64,000 nucleotides of DNA. Origin: Limnobaculum eriocheiris. GTDB taxonomy: Bacteria > Pseudomonadota > Gammaproteobacteria > Enterobacterales > Enterobacteriaceae. The stretch covers positions 116,855-180,854 of the forward strand of contig NZ_JAJNAG010000004.1 of the NCBI RefSeq assembly GCF_021010575.1. The letters run 5' to 3'. Shown one piece after another: positions 36,612-46,335 of this stretch. The stretch's first letter is position 1, and each line of letters opens with the position of its first letter. Position numbers and translations under genes: made by a program. The notes under the pieces were generated by a model. The model saw only the letters and a program-made list of their open reading frames with translations. It was not told where the DNA came from and searched no databases.

Positions 36612-37014
36612 AAATATTTCACTCTCAATTAAACTTCAGATAACTCACATCAGTATGGCATGTAAACCAGATATTCATTTCAATTCAACACGCCCAAATG
36701 GGTTTCACCACCATCCTGAAGGATGCTTTTCCAGCCATATTAACCATTTAACCAAATCTCTGCAGTAAAAATTCAATTAAATATTAATGATAAAAACAAA
36801 AGCTGAATCACTCAATCAATATTTAACATTTTATTTAATTGATAAATAAAATAAATATCAATTATTTGTAAATAAATTGTTACTTATATCACAATATTTA
36901 AATCTTTATTTGATCGCCATGAGACATGGGTATAAATAGATATCATTAATATATTAACGATTATCTTATGTGGGGTAATCGGATGAAAATAATTTGCAAC
37001 CGAGGATGACGTTC
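36612..37014. promoter_or_regulatory. hpaR-hpaG1 divergent control region
   Basis: 403 bp of AT-rich DNA between the hpaR start and hpaG1. The clearest element is a perfect 8-bp inverted repeat (AATTGATA at 36837-36844, TATCAATT at 36856-36863), a candidate HpaR operator by position. A second AT-rich imperfect dyad lies near 36940-36965. hpaG1 has GAGGA eight bases before its start. Confidence 0.5.
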
Positions 37015-37650
37015 ATGAAGAACAATGTGTTTGCAGTAGCCCTGAATCATAAAAGTCAGCTTGCGGTCTGGAGCAGTGCATTTCGGCAGCCGCCCTATCA
37101 GGCGCTGCCTAAAACTCCGGTATGGTTTATTAAGCCGCACAACACTCAAATTGGACCTCTGGCTCCTATCCCTTATCCATCGGGTGAGCCAGAAGTATTG
37201 AGCGGTGCCACGCTGGCGGTCGTGATTGGTAAAACTGCACGTAAAGTTCCGATTGGCGAAGCGCTGGCCTATATCGCTGGTTACGCACTGGCTAACGACA
37301 TCAGCCTGCCGGAAACCAGCTTCTATCGTCCGGCGATTAAAGCCAAATGCTGTGATGGCTTCTGCCCGATTGGTGAAACCGTTGCGGGTATTAACCCTGA
37401 GCAATTAACCATTTTTACCGAAGTTAACGGCAGTGAGGTTGACCGCTGGAATACCACCGACCTTCAACGCTCGGCTTATGAACTGGTGGCTGCGCTGAGT
37501 GATTTTGCCACACTGCAACCGGGCGACAAGATTCTGATCGGTACTCCTCATCAACGCGCCAGAATTCATCCGGGAGACCGAATCACCGTTCGTGCCGAAG
37601 GAATGCCTGAATTAACTAATATCGTGATGCAACAAGGAGCTGCTGTATGA
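37015..37650 (+). CDS. hpaG1: OPET decarboxylase/isomerase, N-terminal half protein (HpaG1)
   Basis: One half of the E. coli HpaG bifunctional enzyme, which decarboxylates 5-oxo-pent-3-ene-1,2,5-tricarboxylate and isomerises HHDD. The 211-residue protein has the fumarylacetoacetate-hydrolase fold: ATLAVVIGKTARKV, YIAGYALANDISLPE and GDKILIGTPHQ. Here the halves are two separate genes; hpaG2 overlaps by 4 bp, so they are translationally coupled and likely form a complex. The start at 37015 (MKNNVFAVALNHK) has GAGGA upstream; a TTG at 36994 is less likely. Confidence 0.9.
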   Translation: MKNNVFAVALNHKSQLAVWSSAFRQPPYQALPKTPVWFIKPHNTQIGPLAPIPYPSGEPEVLSGATLAVVIGKTARKVPIGEALAYIAGYALANDISLPETSFYRPAIKAKCCDGFCPIGETVAGINPEQLTIFTEVNGSEVDRWNTTDLQRSAYELVAALSDFATLQPGDKILIGTPHQRARIHPGDRITVRAEGMPELTNIVMQQGAAV

Positions 37651-38417
37651 GACACGCCCGTATTCAATATCAGAACCAGCCTTATCAGGTCACGATCGAC
37701 GATCGGGAGCGGGCGGTGTTGGCAGACGGAACCCTGCTTGCCGCAGGCAGCTTTGAGTGGTTACCACCAGCCGACGGCACGCTGTTTGCGTTAGGCCTGA
37801 ACTATGCCGACCATGCTGCCGAGCTGGAATTTAAAGCGCCGGAAGAACCGCTGATCTTTATTAAAGCCTCCAATACCCTGACCGGCCACCAGCAGGTGAG
37901 CGTGCGTCCGGATAATGTCGATTACATGCACTACGAATCAGAGCTGGTGGTGGTGATCGGTAAAACCGCCCGCAACGTCAGCCGTGAAAAAGCCATGGAA
38001 TATGTAGGCGGCTACACGGTATGTAATGACTATGCCATTCGCGATTATCTGGAGAATTACTACCGCCCTAATCTGCGGGTAAAAAGCCGCGATACCCTGA
38101 CGCCCCTTGGCCCATGGATTGTGGACAAAGAAGACGTTGCCGATCCGCATAACCTGACGCTTACCACTCAGGTCAACGGCGAACTGCGCCAGAAAGGATC
38201 CACCAAAGATCTGATTTTCGATATTCCCTTTCTGATCGCTTACCTGAGCCAGTTTATGACGCTACAACCGGGGGACATGATTTCCACCGGCACGCCAAAA
38301 GGCCTCTCCGATGTGGTGCCCGGTGATGAAGTGATTGTGGAAGTAGAAGGTGTAGGACGCCTAATCAACCGGATTGTAAGTGAAACTGAATATGAGGAAA
38401 CCCTGTCATGCAAATGA
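37647..38417 (+). CDS. hpaG2: OPET decarboxylase/isomerase, C-terminal half protein (HpaG2)
   Basis: Second fumarylacetoacetate-hydrolase-fold protein of the HpaG pair, 256 residues. Motifs: FALGLNYADHAAELEFKAPE (about residues 50-69), PLIFIKASNTLTG, YESELVVVIGKTARNVSR, and GDMISTGTPKGLSDV near residue 210. It acts in the middle of homoprotocatechuate degradation after ring cleavage. It overlaps hpaG1 by 4 bp and hpaE by 10 bp, indicating a tightly packed operon. Confidence 0.92.
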   Translation: MRHARIQYQNQPYQVTIDDRERAVLADGTLLAAGSFEWLPPADGTLFALGLNYADHAAELEFKAPEEPLIFIKASNTLTGHQQVSVRPDNVDYMHYESELVVVIGKTARNVSREKAMEYVGGYTVCNDYAIRDYLENYYRPNLRVKSRDTLTPLGPWIVDKEDVADPHNLTLTTQVNGELRQKGSTKDLIFDIPFLIAYLSQFMTLQPGDMISTGTPKGLSDVVPGDEVIVEVEGVGRLINRIVSETEYEETLSCK

Positions 38418-39874
38418 TTAACCACTGGATTAATGGCAAACGTGTTTCAAGTAAAGAGACCTTCCAAACCCTGAACCCGGCTACCGGCGAAGTGTTAGCT
38501 GATGTCGCTTCCGGCGGAGAAGCAGAAATTCATCAGGCGGTTGAAGCAGCCAAAGTTGCTTTCCCTAAATGGGCTAATCTGCCAATGAAAGAGCGCGCTC
38601 GCCTGATGCGCCGCCTGGGTGATTTAATTGCGGAAAACGTGCCCAAAATCGCCCAAATGGAAACGGCGGATACCGGTCTGCCGCTACACCAAACGCAAAA
38701 TGTATTGATCCCTCGAGCATCCCATAACTTTGAGTTCTTTGCCGAAGTTTGCCAACGCATGGATGGCCGAACCTATCCGGTAGACGACAAGATGCTCAAC
38801 TATACCCTAGTTCAACCGGTTGGGGTTTGTGCTCTGGTTTCCCCGTGGAACGTGCCCTTTATGACCGCTACCTGGAAAGTTGCCCCTTGTCTGGCGCTGG
38901 GTAATACCGCGGTGCTGAAAATGTCCGAACTGTCTCCCCTTACCGCCAATTTCCTTGGCGAACTGGCGCTGGAGGCCGGTATCCCCGCCGGAGTGCTGAA
39001 CGTGGTTCAGGGCTATGGCGCTACCGCCGGTGATGCACTGGTGCGTCATCATGACGTTCGCTCCGTCTCTTTTACCGGTGGCACCCTGACCGGACGCAAG
39101 ATTATGGAAAGTGCCGGACTGAAAAAATACTCCATGGAACTGGGTGGTAAATCACCGGTACTGGTTTTTGAAGATGCCGACATTGAACGGGCGCTGGATG
39201 CCTCGCTGTTTACCATCTTCTCCATTAATGGAGAGCGTTGCACCGCAGGCTCGCGCATCTTTGTTCAGCGCAGTATCTATCCTGAGTTTATAAAACGTTT
39301 TGCCGAGCGGGCTAACCGTCTGAAAGTAGGCGATCCGCAGGATCTGAATACTCAGCTTGGTTCACTAATCAGCCAGCAGCACTGGGACAAGGTCTCCGGC
39401 TATATCCGCCTGGGTATTGAAGAAGGAGCAACCCTGCTGGCCGGTGGACCGGATAAACCAACCGATCTTTCGGAACACCTGCGCGGAGGTCACTTCCTGC
39501 GCCCTACCGTACTGGCAGACGTGGATAACAGAATGCGCGTGGCGCAAGAAGAGATCTTCGGACCGGTTGCCTGCCTGATTCCATTCGACAGCGAAGAAGA
39601 TGGCCTGCGCATGGCTAACGACGTGGAGTACGGATTAGCTTCCTACATCTGGACTCAGGACATCAGCAAGATACTTCGCCTGTCACGCAGCATTGAAGCA
39701 GGCATGGTGTTTGTTAACACCCAAAACGTAAGGGATCTACGCCAGCCATTCGGCGGAATCAAAGCCTCAGGTACCGGACGTGAAGGCGGTGAATACAGTT
39801 TTGAAGTGTTTGCCGAAATGAAAAACGTCTGTATCTCATTCGGCGATCATCACATCCCACGTTGGGGTGTTTAA
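38408..39874 (+). CDS. hpaE: 5-carboxymethyl-2-hydroxymuconate semialdehyde dehydrogenase
   Basis: NAD-dependent oxidation of the ring-cleavage product (CHMS) to the acid. A 488-residue aldehyde dehydrogenase with predicted general base Glu244 (MELGGKSP) and nucleophile Cys278 (NGERCTAGSR). Its C-terminal FEVFAEMKNVCIS and order next to hpaG and hpaD identify HpaE among ALDH paralogues. A 114-bp gap separates it from hpaD. Confidence 0.95.
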   Translation: MQMINHWINGKRVSSKETFQTLNPATGEVLADVASGGEAEIHQAVEAAKVAFPKWANLPMKERARLMRRLGDLIAENVPKIAQMETADTGLPLHQTQNVLIPRASHNFEFFAEVCQRMDGRTYPVDDKMLNYTLVQPVGVCALVSPWNVPFMTATWKVAPCLALGNTAVLKMSELSPLTANFLGELALEAGIPAGVLNVVQGYGATAGDALVRHHDVRSVSFTGGTLTGRKIMESAGLKKYSMELGGKSPVLVFEDADIERALDASLFTIFSINGERCTAGSRIFVQRSIYPEFIKRFAERANRLKVGDPQDLNTQLGSLISQQHWDKVSGYIRLGIEEGATLLAGGPDKPTDLSEHLRGGHFLRPTVLADVDNRMRVAQEEIFGPVACLIPFDSEEDGLRMANDVEYGLASYIWTQDISKILRLSRSIEAGMVFVNTQNVRDLRQPFGGIKASGTGREGGEYSFEVFAEMKNVCISFGDHHIPRWGV

Positions 39875-39988
39875 GGGGTATATCCCTGGCAGTTGTTATT
39901 ACTAAGCGTAACTCGTACCGGAGCCTGAGTGCTCCCGATCATCGACCATTATTGTGATGCCCCATCGCGGGCATCAAGTGAGGAACAT

Positions 39989-40864
39989 ATGGGTAAGTTA
40001 GCGTTAGCAGCTAAAACAACACACGTCCCCTCGATGTATTTATCAGAATTTCCGGGGAAAAATTACGGGTGCCGTCAGGCAGCCATCGACGGTCATAAAG
40101 AGATCGGCAAACGCTGCCGTGAGCTGGGGGTCGATACCATTATCGTATTTGATACCCACTGGCTGGTAAACAGCGCCTATCACATCAACTGTACTAAAAG
40201 TTTCAAGGGCATTTATACCAGTAACGAACTGCCGCACTTTATTCGCGACATCACTTTCGATTACGACGGTAACCCGGATCTGGGCCAAATGATTGCGGAT
40301 GAAGCCCGTAATCTGGGGGTTCGTGCTCAGGCTCATGATATTCCCAGTCTGAATCTGGAATACGGCACGCTGGTCCCTATGCGCTATATGAATGAAGACA
40401 AACATTTCAAAGTGATCTCCATTTCTGCGTTCTGTACCGTTCATAACTTTGAAGACAGCCGCCGTATGGGTGAAGCCATTCTTAACGCCATTAAGAAGTA
40501 TGACGGTACCGTCGCCGTGCTGGCCAGCGGCTCCCTCTCTCACCGCTTTATTGATGACCGCCGTGCCGAAGAAGGCATGCACAGCTATACCCGTGAATTC
40601 GACCGTCAGATGGATGAGCGCGTGGTCAAGCTGTGGAAAGAGGGTCGTTTTAAAGAGTTCTGCGCCATGCTGCCGGAATACGCTCAATACTGCTTTGGCG
40701 AAGGCAATATGCACGACACCGTGATGCTGTTAGGCCTGTTGGGCTGGGATAAATACGACGGCAAAGTGGAGTTTGTCACCGAGCTGTTCCCAAGCTCCGG
40801 CACCGGGCAGGTTAATGCCATCTTCCCACTGCCGGATGATATCAATTCCCGGGCCGCTGCCTGA
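39989..40864 (+). CDS. hpaD: Homoprotocatechuate 2,3-dioxygenase
   Basis: Opens the homoprotocatechuate ring next to the hydroxyls (meta cleavage) with ferrous iron. The 291-residue protein belongs to the LigB-type class III extradiol enzymes and matches E. coli HpaD almost block for block (MGKLALAAKTTHVPSMYLSE; VDTIIVFDTHWLVNSAYH; LASGSLSHRFIDD). His in THVPSM and DTHW and the later Glu are candidate iron ligands. Start at 39989, after GAGGAACAT; a GTG at 39929 would add 20 residues of non-conserved sequence. Confidence 0.95.
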   Translation: MGKLALAAKTTHVPSMYLSEFPGKNYGCRQAAIDGHKEIGKRCRELGVDTIIVFDTHWLVNSAYHINCTKSFKGIYTSNELPHFIRDITFDYDGNPDLGQMIADEARNLGVRAQAHDIPSLNLEYGTLVPMRYMNEDKHFKVISISAFCTVHNFEDSRRMGEAILNAIKKYDGTVAVLASGSLSHRFIDDRRAEEGMHSYTREFDRQMDERVVKLWKEGRFKEFCAMLPEYAQYCFGEGNMHDTVMLLGLLGWDKYDGKVEFVTELFPSSGTGQVNAIFPLPDDINSRAAA

Positions 40865-40893
40865 TTACGTCATTTTCTGAAACCGGAGGCGAT

Positions 40894-41286
40894 ATGCCAC
40901 ACTTTTATGCTGAATGTACGGACAACATACGTGATTCTGCTCAGTTACCTGCGCTGTTCGCCAAGGTTAATCAACATTTGGCCGCAACAGGGATATTCCC
41001 TCTGTCCGGGATCCGCAGCCGCGCTATCTGGTTAGATACCTGGCAGATGGCTGATGGCGCCCACGATTACGCCTTTGTACATATGACATTAAAAATCGGA
41101 CACGGGCGTAGTGCAGAAAGCCGTAAACAGGTGGCTGAATCCCTATTTGCGTTAATCAAACAGCATTTTTCCTCTTTAATGACGGAACGTTATCTCGCGA
41201 TCTCATTTGAGATGATCGAGCTCGACGCTGAACTTAACTTTAAGCAGAATAACGTTCACGCCCTTTTTAACGGGGGTGCCGCATGA
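40894..41286 (+). CDS. hpaF: 5-carboxymethyl-2-hydroxymuconate delta-isomerase
   Basis: A 130-residue tautomerase-like protein that moves the double bond of CHM before decarboxylation. It starts MPHFYAECTDNIRDSAQLPA, with the catalytic N-terminal Pro2 used after Met removal. E. coli HpaF (126 residues) shares the blocks IRSRAIWLDTW and GHGRSAESRKQV. It overlaps the following dehydrogenase gene by 4 bp. Confidence 0.93.
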   Translation: MPHFYAECTDNIRDSAQLPALFAKVNQHLAATGIFPLSGIRSRAIWLDTWQMADGAHDYAFVHMTLKIGHGRSAESRKQVAESLFALIKQHFSSLMTERYLAISFEMIELDAELNFKQNNVHALFNGGAA

Positions 41287-42734
41287 TGTTACCGGAAGTG
41301 ATTTATCGTCAGGCATTTATTAACGGACAGTGGTGCGATGCGCAGGATAAATCCACCTATCCGGTAAATAACCCGGCTAACGGTGAAGTGATTGCTCACG
41401 TCAGTAATCTGGGTGAGTCTGAAACGCTGGAAGCCATCGATGCCGCTCGTCAGGCCCTGCCTGCCTGGCAAAAACTCACCGCCAAACAGCGTAGTCAGTA
41501 CCTGCAAACCTGGTACCAATTAATAGTTGAGCAGCAGGAACCTCTGGCAAGACTACTCAGCCTTGAACAGGGAAAGCCGCTGGCAGAATCCCGGGGCGAG
41601 ATTCTGTATGGCGCCAGCTTTATCGAATGGTTTGCCGAAGAGGGTAAACGCACCTATGGGGAGACCATTCCTTCGCCTCTTCCCGGCCGCCGTATTATCA
41701 CCATTAAACAGCCTATCGGCGTAGTGGCAGCCATTACCCCATGGAACTTTCCTAACGCCATGATCACCCGCAAAGTGGCTCCGGCGCTGGCGGCTGGCTG
41801 TACTGTGGTATTAAAACCGGCACCGGAAACACCGCTGTCAGCATTAATTCTGGCGGCGCTGGCCCAAAAAGCCGGCATTCCTGACGGTGTATTTAATGTA
41901 GTAACCGGTACTGATGCGGTAGCCATAGGCAGAGCGCTGACTCAAAGCCCGGTGGTACGCAAACTCTCTTTCACTGGTTCTACCCACGTCGGAAAATTAT
42001 TGATGGCCCTGTGCGCCAGTACGGTGAAAAAAGTGTCGCTGGAGCTGGGGGGCAATGCGCCGTTTATCGTATTCGATGATGCCGATCTCGACGCTGCCGT
42101 TACCGGTGCGCTAACCGCTAAATTTCGCAACAGCGGTCAAACCTGCGTCTGTGCCAACCGTCTGCTGGTTCAGGACTCGGTGTATGACGCCTTTAGCCAA
42201 AAACTGGCTAAAGCTGTTGCCACATTACAGGCTGGTCCTGCGCTGGAAGGCGAATTTCAGCAAGGTCCGCTTATCAACGCCGCTGCCGTGGCCAAAGTTC
42301 AATCCCACATTGATGATGCCAAACAGCATGGCGCCCGGGTTCTTACCGGCGGTCAACCGTACCGTCAAGACGGGTTCTTCTTCCAACCAACGGTATTGAC
42401 CGGGGTGACTGAGAACATGCTGATCGCCAATGAGGAGACCTTTGGCCCGGTAGCGCCGTTAATTCGATTCCATACCGAACAGCAGGCGATTCAGTTAGCA
42501 AACCAGACAGAGTCCGGTTTGGCTGCCTACTTCTACTCACGGGATATTGGCCGAATTATCCGGGTAGCAGAGGCGCTGGAGTGCGGCATGGTGGGAATAA
42601 ACGAAGGTGCAATCTCCAATGAATCGGCTCCGTTTGGCGGCATTAAACAGTCGGGTCTGGGACGAGAAGGCTCCCGGCACGGTATTGAAGACTATATGGA
42701 GATTAAGTATCTCTGTTTTGGCAGCCTGGACTGA
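41283..42734 (+). CDS. Succinate-semialdehyde dehydrogenase within the hpa operon
   Basis: Oxidises succinic semialdehyde, the product of the HpaI aldolase, to succinate. The 483-residue ALDH resembles GabD/Sad: Glu254 in LELGGNAPFIVF and Cys288 in GQTCVCANR, and the ending GREGSRHGIEDYMEIKYLCF is typical of GabD. It is embedded between hpaF and hpaH. E. coli W keeps this function outside its hpa operon. Presence here lets one transcript cover the pathway down to succinate. Confidence 0.9.
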   Translation: MMLPEVIYRQAFINGQWCDAQDKSTYPVNNPANGEVIAHVSNLGESETLEAIDAARQALPAWQKLTAKQRSQYLQTWYQLIVEQQEPLARLLSLEQGKPLAESRGEILYGASFIEWFAEEGKRTYGETIPSPLPGRRIITIKQPIGVVAAITPWNFPNAMITRKVAPALAAGCTVVLKPAPETPLSALILAALAQKAGIPDGVFNVVTGTDAVAIGRALTQSPVVRKLSFTGSTHVGKLLMALCASTVKKVSLELGGNAPFIVFDDADLDAAVTGALTAKFRNSGQTCVCANRLLVQDSVYDAFSQKLAKAVATLQAGPALEGEFQQGPLINAAAVAKVQSHIDDAKQHGARVLTGGQPYRQDGFFFQPTVLTGVTENMLIANEETFGPVAPLIRFHTEQQAIQLANQTESGLAAYFYSRDIGRIIRVAEALECGMVGINEGAISNESAPFGGIKQSGLGREGSRHGIEDYMEIKYLCFGSLD

Positions 42735-42748
42735 AGTGAGAAATCAAT

Positions 42749-43552
42749 ATGTTAAATCAAGACACCATTATGCGCATGGCCCGGCAACTCAACCAGGCGG
42801 AGAAAGACCGACAGCAGATCCAACAGATCTCGCTGCAAAACCCGGATATCACGCTGGAAGATGCTTATGCCATTCAGCGCACCTGGGTAAAACTCAAAAT
42901 CGAAGAGGGTCGTCAGATGAAAGGTCACAAAATTGGCCTGACATCAAAAGCCATGCAATACAGCTCGCAAATCAGTGAGCCGGACTACGGCACTTTGCTG
43001 GACGACATGTTCTTCGACGATGGCAGCGATATTCCAGCGGATCGCTTTATCGTGCCGCGTATTGAAGTGGAGTTAGCTTTTATTCTGGCGAAACCGCTCA
43101 CGGGCCCGAACTGCACCATTTTCGATGTGTATAACGCCACCGACTACATCATTCCGGCATTGGAGATCATTGATGCTCGCTGCCACAACATCGATCCGGA
43201 AACCCAGCGGCCACGTAAGGTGTTTGACACCATCTCCGATAACGCTGCCAATGCTGGCGTGGTGATGGGCGGGCGGCCAATCAAACCTGATGCACTGGAT
43301 CTACGCTGGATCAGCGCTCTGTTGTATCGCAATGGCGTAATTGAAGAGTCGGGCGTCGCCGCCGCAGTACTAAACCACCCGGCTAACGGCGTGGCCTGGC
43401 TGGCCAATAAACTCCACCCTTATGGCGTTCAACTGGAAGCCGGACAGGTGATCCTGGGCGGATCTTTCACGCGCCCGGTACCTGCCCGTCCGGGTGATAC
43501 TTTCCATGTGGACTACGGTTCAATGGGCGCTATCAGTTGCCGGTTTGTCTAA
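42749..43552 (+). CDS. hpaH: 2-oxo-hept-4-ene-1,7-dioate hydratase
   Basis: Adds water to OHED, forming 2,4-dihydroxyhept-2-ene-1,7-dioate for HpaI. A 267-residue MhpD/HpaH-family protein: [33 protein letters not shown] (lysine and metal-site region, about residues 59-71), [35 protein letters not shown] near the end. Lies 14 bp after the dehydrogenase and 10 bp before hpaI. Confidence 0.94.
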   Translation: MLNQDTIMRMARQLNQAEKDRQQIQQISLQNPDITLEDAYAIQRTWVKLKIEEGRQMKGHKIGLTSKAMQYSSQISEPDYGTLLDDMFFDDGSDIPADRFIVPRIEVELAFILAKPLTGPNCTIFDVYNATDYIIPALEIIDARCHNIDPETQRPRKVFDTISDNAANAGVVMGGRPIKPDALDLRWISALLYRNGVIEESGVAAAVLNHPANGVAWLANKLHPYGVQLEAGQVILGGSFTRPVPARPGDTFHVDYGSMGAISCRFV

Positions 43553-43562
43553 GGAGAACATC

Positions 43563-44381
43563 ATGGAAATGCCGATTAATCACTTTAAACGCGCACTGGC
43601 AGAGAAAAAACCGCAGATTGGCTTATGGCTCGGCCTGTGCAGCCCCTACAGCGCAGAACTGCTGGCCGGTTCCGGATTTGACTGGTTGTTGATCGATGGT
43701 GAACACGCCCCTAACGATCTGCAAACCATTTTAAGCCAGCTACAGGCGGTTGCCCCTTACGCCTCCCAGCCGGTGGTTCGCCCGCCGTGGAACGATTCGG
43801 TAAAAGTGAAACAGCTGTTGGATATCGGCGCGCAAACTCTGCTGTTACCGATGGTGCAAAGTGCAGAAGAGGCCCGGCTGGCGGTTCAATCCACCCGTTA
43901 TCCACCCAATGGCATTCGGGGAGTCGGTAGCGCACTGGCCAGAGCCTCACGCTGGAACCGCATCCCTGACTATTTACAAAAAGCCGACAGTGAAATGTGC
44001 GTACTGGTACAAATTGAAACCCGCCGTGGGTTAGTCAATTTACCGGACATACTCCGGATTGAAGGCATTGACGGGGTATTCATTGGCCCTGCGGACCTCT
44101 CCGCCGACATGGGACTCCCCGGCCAGCCAAACCACCCGGAAGTACAACAGGCCATTGAGCACGCCATCCGCCAAATCATCAGCGCCGGAAAAGCGCCCGG
44201 CATCCTGATGGCCGACCAAAAAATGGCCCGTCACTACCTGTCACTGGGAGCCCTGTTCGTCGCCGTCGGCGTTGACACCACCTTACTCAGCAAAGCCGCC
44301 GAATCACTGGCAAAACAGTTCCAACAAACCGCTGAACAGACAGCAACACCGGAAACAAACAGTACAAGTAGTGTTTATTAG
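43563..44381 (+). CDS. hpaI: 4-hydroxy-2-oxoheptane-1,7-dioate aldolase
   Basis: Metal-dependent class II aldolase that splits the seven-carbon acid into pyruvate and succinic semialdehyde. The 272-residue protein has the HpcH/HpaI blocks [30 protein letters not shown] (His base), [16 protein letters not shown] and [15 protein letters not shown] (metal ligands). The start at 43563 follows AAGGAGA. The C-terminal tail is slightly longer than in E. coli (about 262). Followed by repeat copy D. Confidence 0.95.
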   Translation: MEMPINHFKRALAEKKPQIGLWLGLCSPYSAELLAGSGFDWLLIDGEHAPNDLQTILSQLQAVAPYASQPVVRPPWNDSVKVKQLLDIGAQTLLLPMVQSAEEARLAVQSTRYPPNGIRGVGSALARASRWNRIPDYLQKADSEMCVLVQIETRRGLVNLPDILRIEGIDGVFIGPADLSADMGLPGQPNHPEVQQAIEHAIRQIISAGKAPGILMADQKMARHYLSLGALFVAVGVDTTLLSKAAESLAKQFQQTAEQTATPETNSTSSVY

Positions 44382-44473
44382 AAAGTAGGTGAACAACAAG
44401 TAAAGCCGTCCTTCGGCATTACTAATAAAACTAATTAAAGAGAAAAAATCATCCTTTTGGTTTTATTAACGAA

Positions 44474-44707
44474 GCTAATCGGAGGGAGAGGGTGCCGTGG
44501 GGGTCGACTTGGCGTAAGCCAACGACAAACAGGCGAAGCCTGTTTGAACAGCGCTAGCGCTGGCCCGAAGGGCAAAACACCGAAGGTGTTTTGTAACAGC
44601 CCGTAGGCAACCTAGGCCCGACGCTCACAAAAGCTAAGTACATAGGGTTTACCGGCCGAGCACAACGGCGATATGTGCACATTAGCCTTTACGGCCGGAG
44701 TGTGATG
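44474..44707 (-). repeat. Dispersed modular repeat, copy D (longest, with four mini-hairpins)
   Basis: About 234 bp between hpaI and hpaX, inverted relative to copy A. Order on plus: CGGAGGGAGAGGGTGCCGTG, GGGGTCGACTTGGCGTAAGC, then four small palindromes. These are CAAACAGGC-GAA-GCCTGTTTG (44526-44546), AGCGCTAGCGCT (44550-44561), GCCC-GAA-GGGC (44563-44572) and AAAACACC-GAA-GGTGTTTT (44574-44592). Then GGCCCGACG, AGTACATAGGGTTTACC and the hairpin module. Its stem pairs CCGGCCG (44652-44658) with CGGCCGG (44692-44698). Confidence 0.8.
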
Positions 44708-44784
44708 ATAGCTTGTCATCACACTGTTTAAGATACAAATATCCACCGAAGCTAATACTCACCACCACACAAACCGAGAAGCCT

Positions 44785-46173
44785 ATGAACAATACAGAAT
44801 CTCTACACAACAATACAGGTGGCAGCTCAACCTCACCGGATATGCAGCACACCACCCATACACCACAACAACAGGCGGTAATCAAGAAACTATTCCGTCG
44901 CGTGATCATCTTCCTGTTTGTATTATTCGTGTTCTCATTTCTGGACCGAATTAATATCGGCTTTGCCGGATTAACCATGGGTAAAGATCTGGGGCTGTCT
45001 TCCACCATGTTTGGCCTTGCAGCCACCCTGTTCTATGCCACCTATGTAACTTTCGGTATACCCAGCAACATCATGCTCGGCATCGTCGGCGCCCGACGCT
45101 GGATAGCGACCATCATGGTGCTGTGGGGGCTGGCCTCCACTGCCACCATGTTCGCCACCGGCCCTACCAGCCTGTACATTCTACGCATGCTGGTGGGTAT
45201 TACCGAAGCGGGCTTTCTGCCAGGAATTCTGGTGTACCTGACCTACTGGTTCCCGGCATTCTTCCGCGCCAGAGCCAATGCGTTATTTATGATTGCCATG
45301 CCGGTCACCATGGCCCTCGGCTCACTGGCCTCCGGCTACATTCTGTCGATGGATGGCATTCTGAACCTTAAAGGCTGGCAGTGGTTATTCCTGCTGGAAG
45401 GCTTCCCATCGGTACTGTTAGGTATTGTGGTGTGGTTCTATCTGGACGATACCCCGCAAAAAGCCAAATGGTTAACCGATGAAGACAAAAAATGCCTGCA
45501 TGACATGATGGAATCGGACCGCCTGACTTTAGTTCAGCCGGAAGGCCCACGCAGTTATGACGCCGTGCAACAAAAAAGCCTGTGGCGGGAAGTACTATCC
45601 CCGGTAGTGCTAATGTACACCCTGGCCTACTTCTGCCTGACCAATACCCTGAGCGCCATTAATATCTGGACGCCGCAGATAATGCAGAGCTTCAATCAGG
45701 GCAGCAGCAACATTATGATTGGTATTCTGACCGCCATTCCTCAGTTCTGTACCGTAGCAGGAATGATTTGGTGGAGCCGCCGTTCCGACCGAATGCAGGA
45801 GCGAAAAGTCCACACCGTACTGCCGTATATCTTCGCCGCCTGTGGCTGGGTTCTGGCGTCATTAACCAATCACTCAATGGTTCAACTGCTGGGTATTATT
45901 ATGGCCTCGGTTGGCTCATTTACCGCGATGGCTATCTTCTGGACAACCCCAGACCAATCCATCAGCCTGCGAGCCAGAGCCGTTGGCATCGCAGTTATCA
46001 ACGCCACCGGCAACGTTGGCTCCGCGGTAAGCCCACTGTTGATAGGCATTCTGAAAGACCAGACCGGCAGCTTCTCCTCCGGACTCTACTTCGTCGCCGG
46101 ATTGCTGATTGTAGGTGCCATCATCATTTGGTTTATCCCGATGCAACACTCAAGACCAAGGGCTACACCATAA
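44785..46173 (+). CDS. hpaX: 4-hydroxyphenylacetate permease, MFS
   Basis: A 462-residue major facilitator (ACS/tartrate-like family) with 12 hydrophobic helices and a polar N terminus. SFLDRINIGFAGLTMGKDLG (TM1 end), YVTFGIPSNIMLGIVGARRW and GITEAGFLPGILVYLTYWFP are the family motifs. It fits E. coli HpaX in size (458) and position (between hpaI and hpaA). The start at 44785 (MNNTESLHNN) has CGAGAAG upstream; a further ATG at 44713 lies just after repeat copy D and is less likely. Confidence 0.9.
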   Translation: MNNTESLHNNTGGSSTSPDMQHTTHTPQQQAVIKKLFRRVIIFLFVLFVFSFLDRINIGFAGLTMGKDLGLSSTMFGLAATLFYATYVTFGIPSNIMLGIVGARRWIATIMVLWGLASTATMFATGPTSLYILRMLVGITEAGFLPGILVYLTYWFPAFFRARANALFMIAMPVTMALGSLASGYILSMDGILNLKGWQWLFLLEGFPSVLLGIVVWFYLDDTPQKAKWLTDEDKKCLHDMMESDRLTLVQPEGPRSYDAVQQKSLWREVLSPVVLMYTLAYFCLTNTLSAINIWTPQIMQSFNQGSSNIMIGILTAIPQFCTVAGMIWWSRRSDRMQERKVHTVLPYIFAACGWVLASLTNHSMVQLLGIIMASVGSFTAMAIFWTTPDQSISLRARAVGIAVINATGNVGSAVSPLLIGILKDQTGSFSSGLYFVAGLLIVGAIIIWFIPMQHSRPRATP

Positions 46174-46335
46174 ATTTATTTATAACGCCGCAGAAGTATC
46201 AGAATTTAGTTTATTCAAAAGAGACTCTGCGGCTAAGTTGAAACAACTGTACGGACCCGAAAGCGTGATTGCATCATGAGGTGATGTATCCGATTGATAA
46301 CAAAACCTGATAGCTCAGTTTTGTGTTTTAAAATA

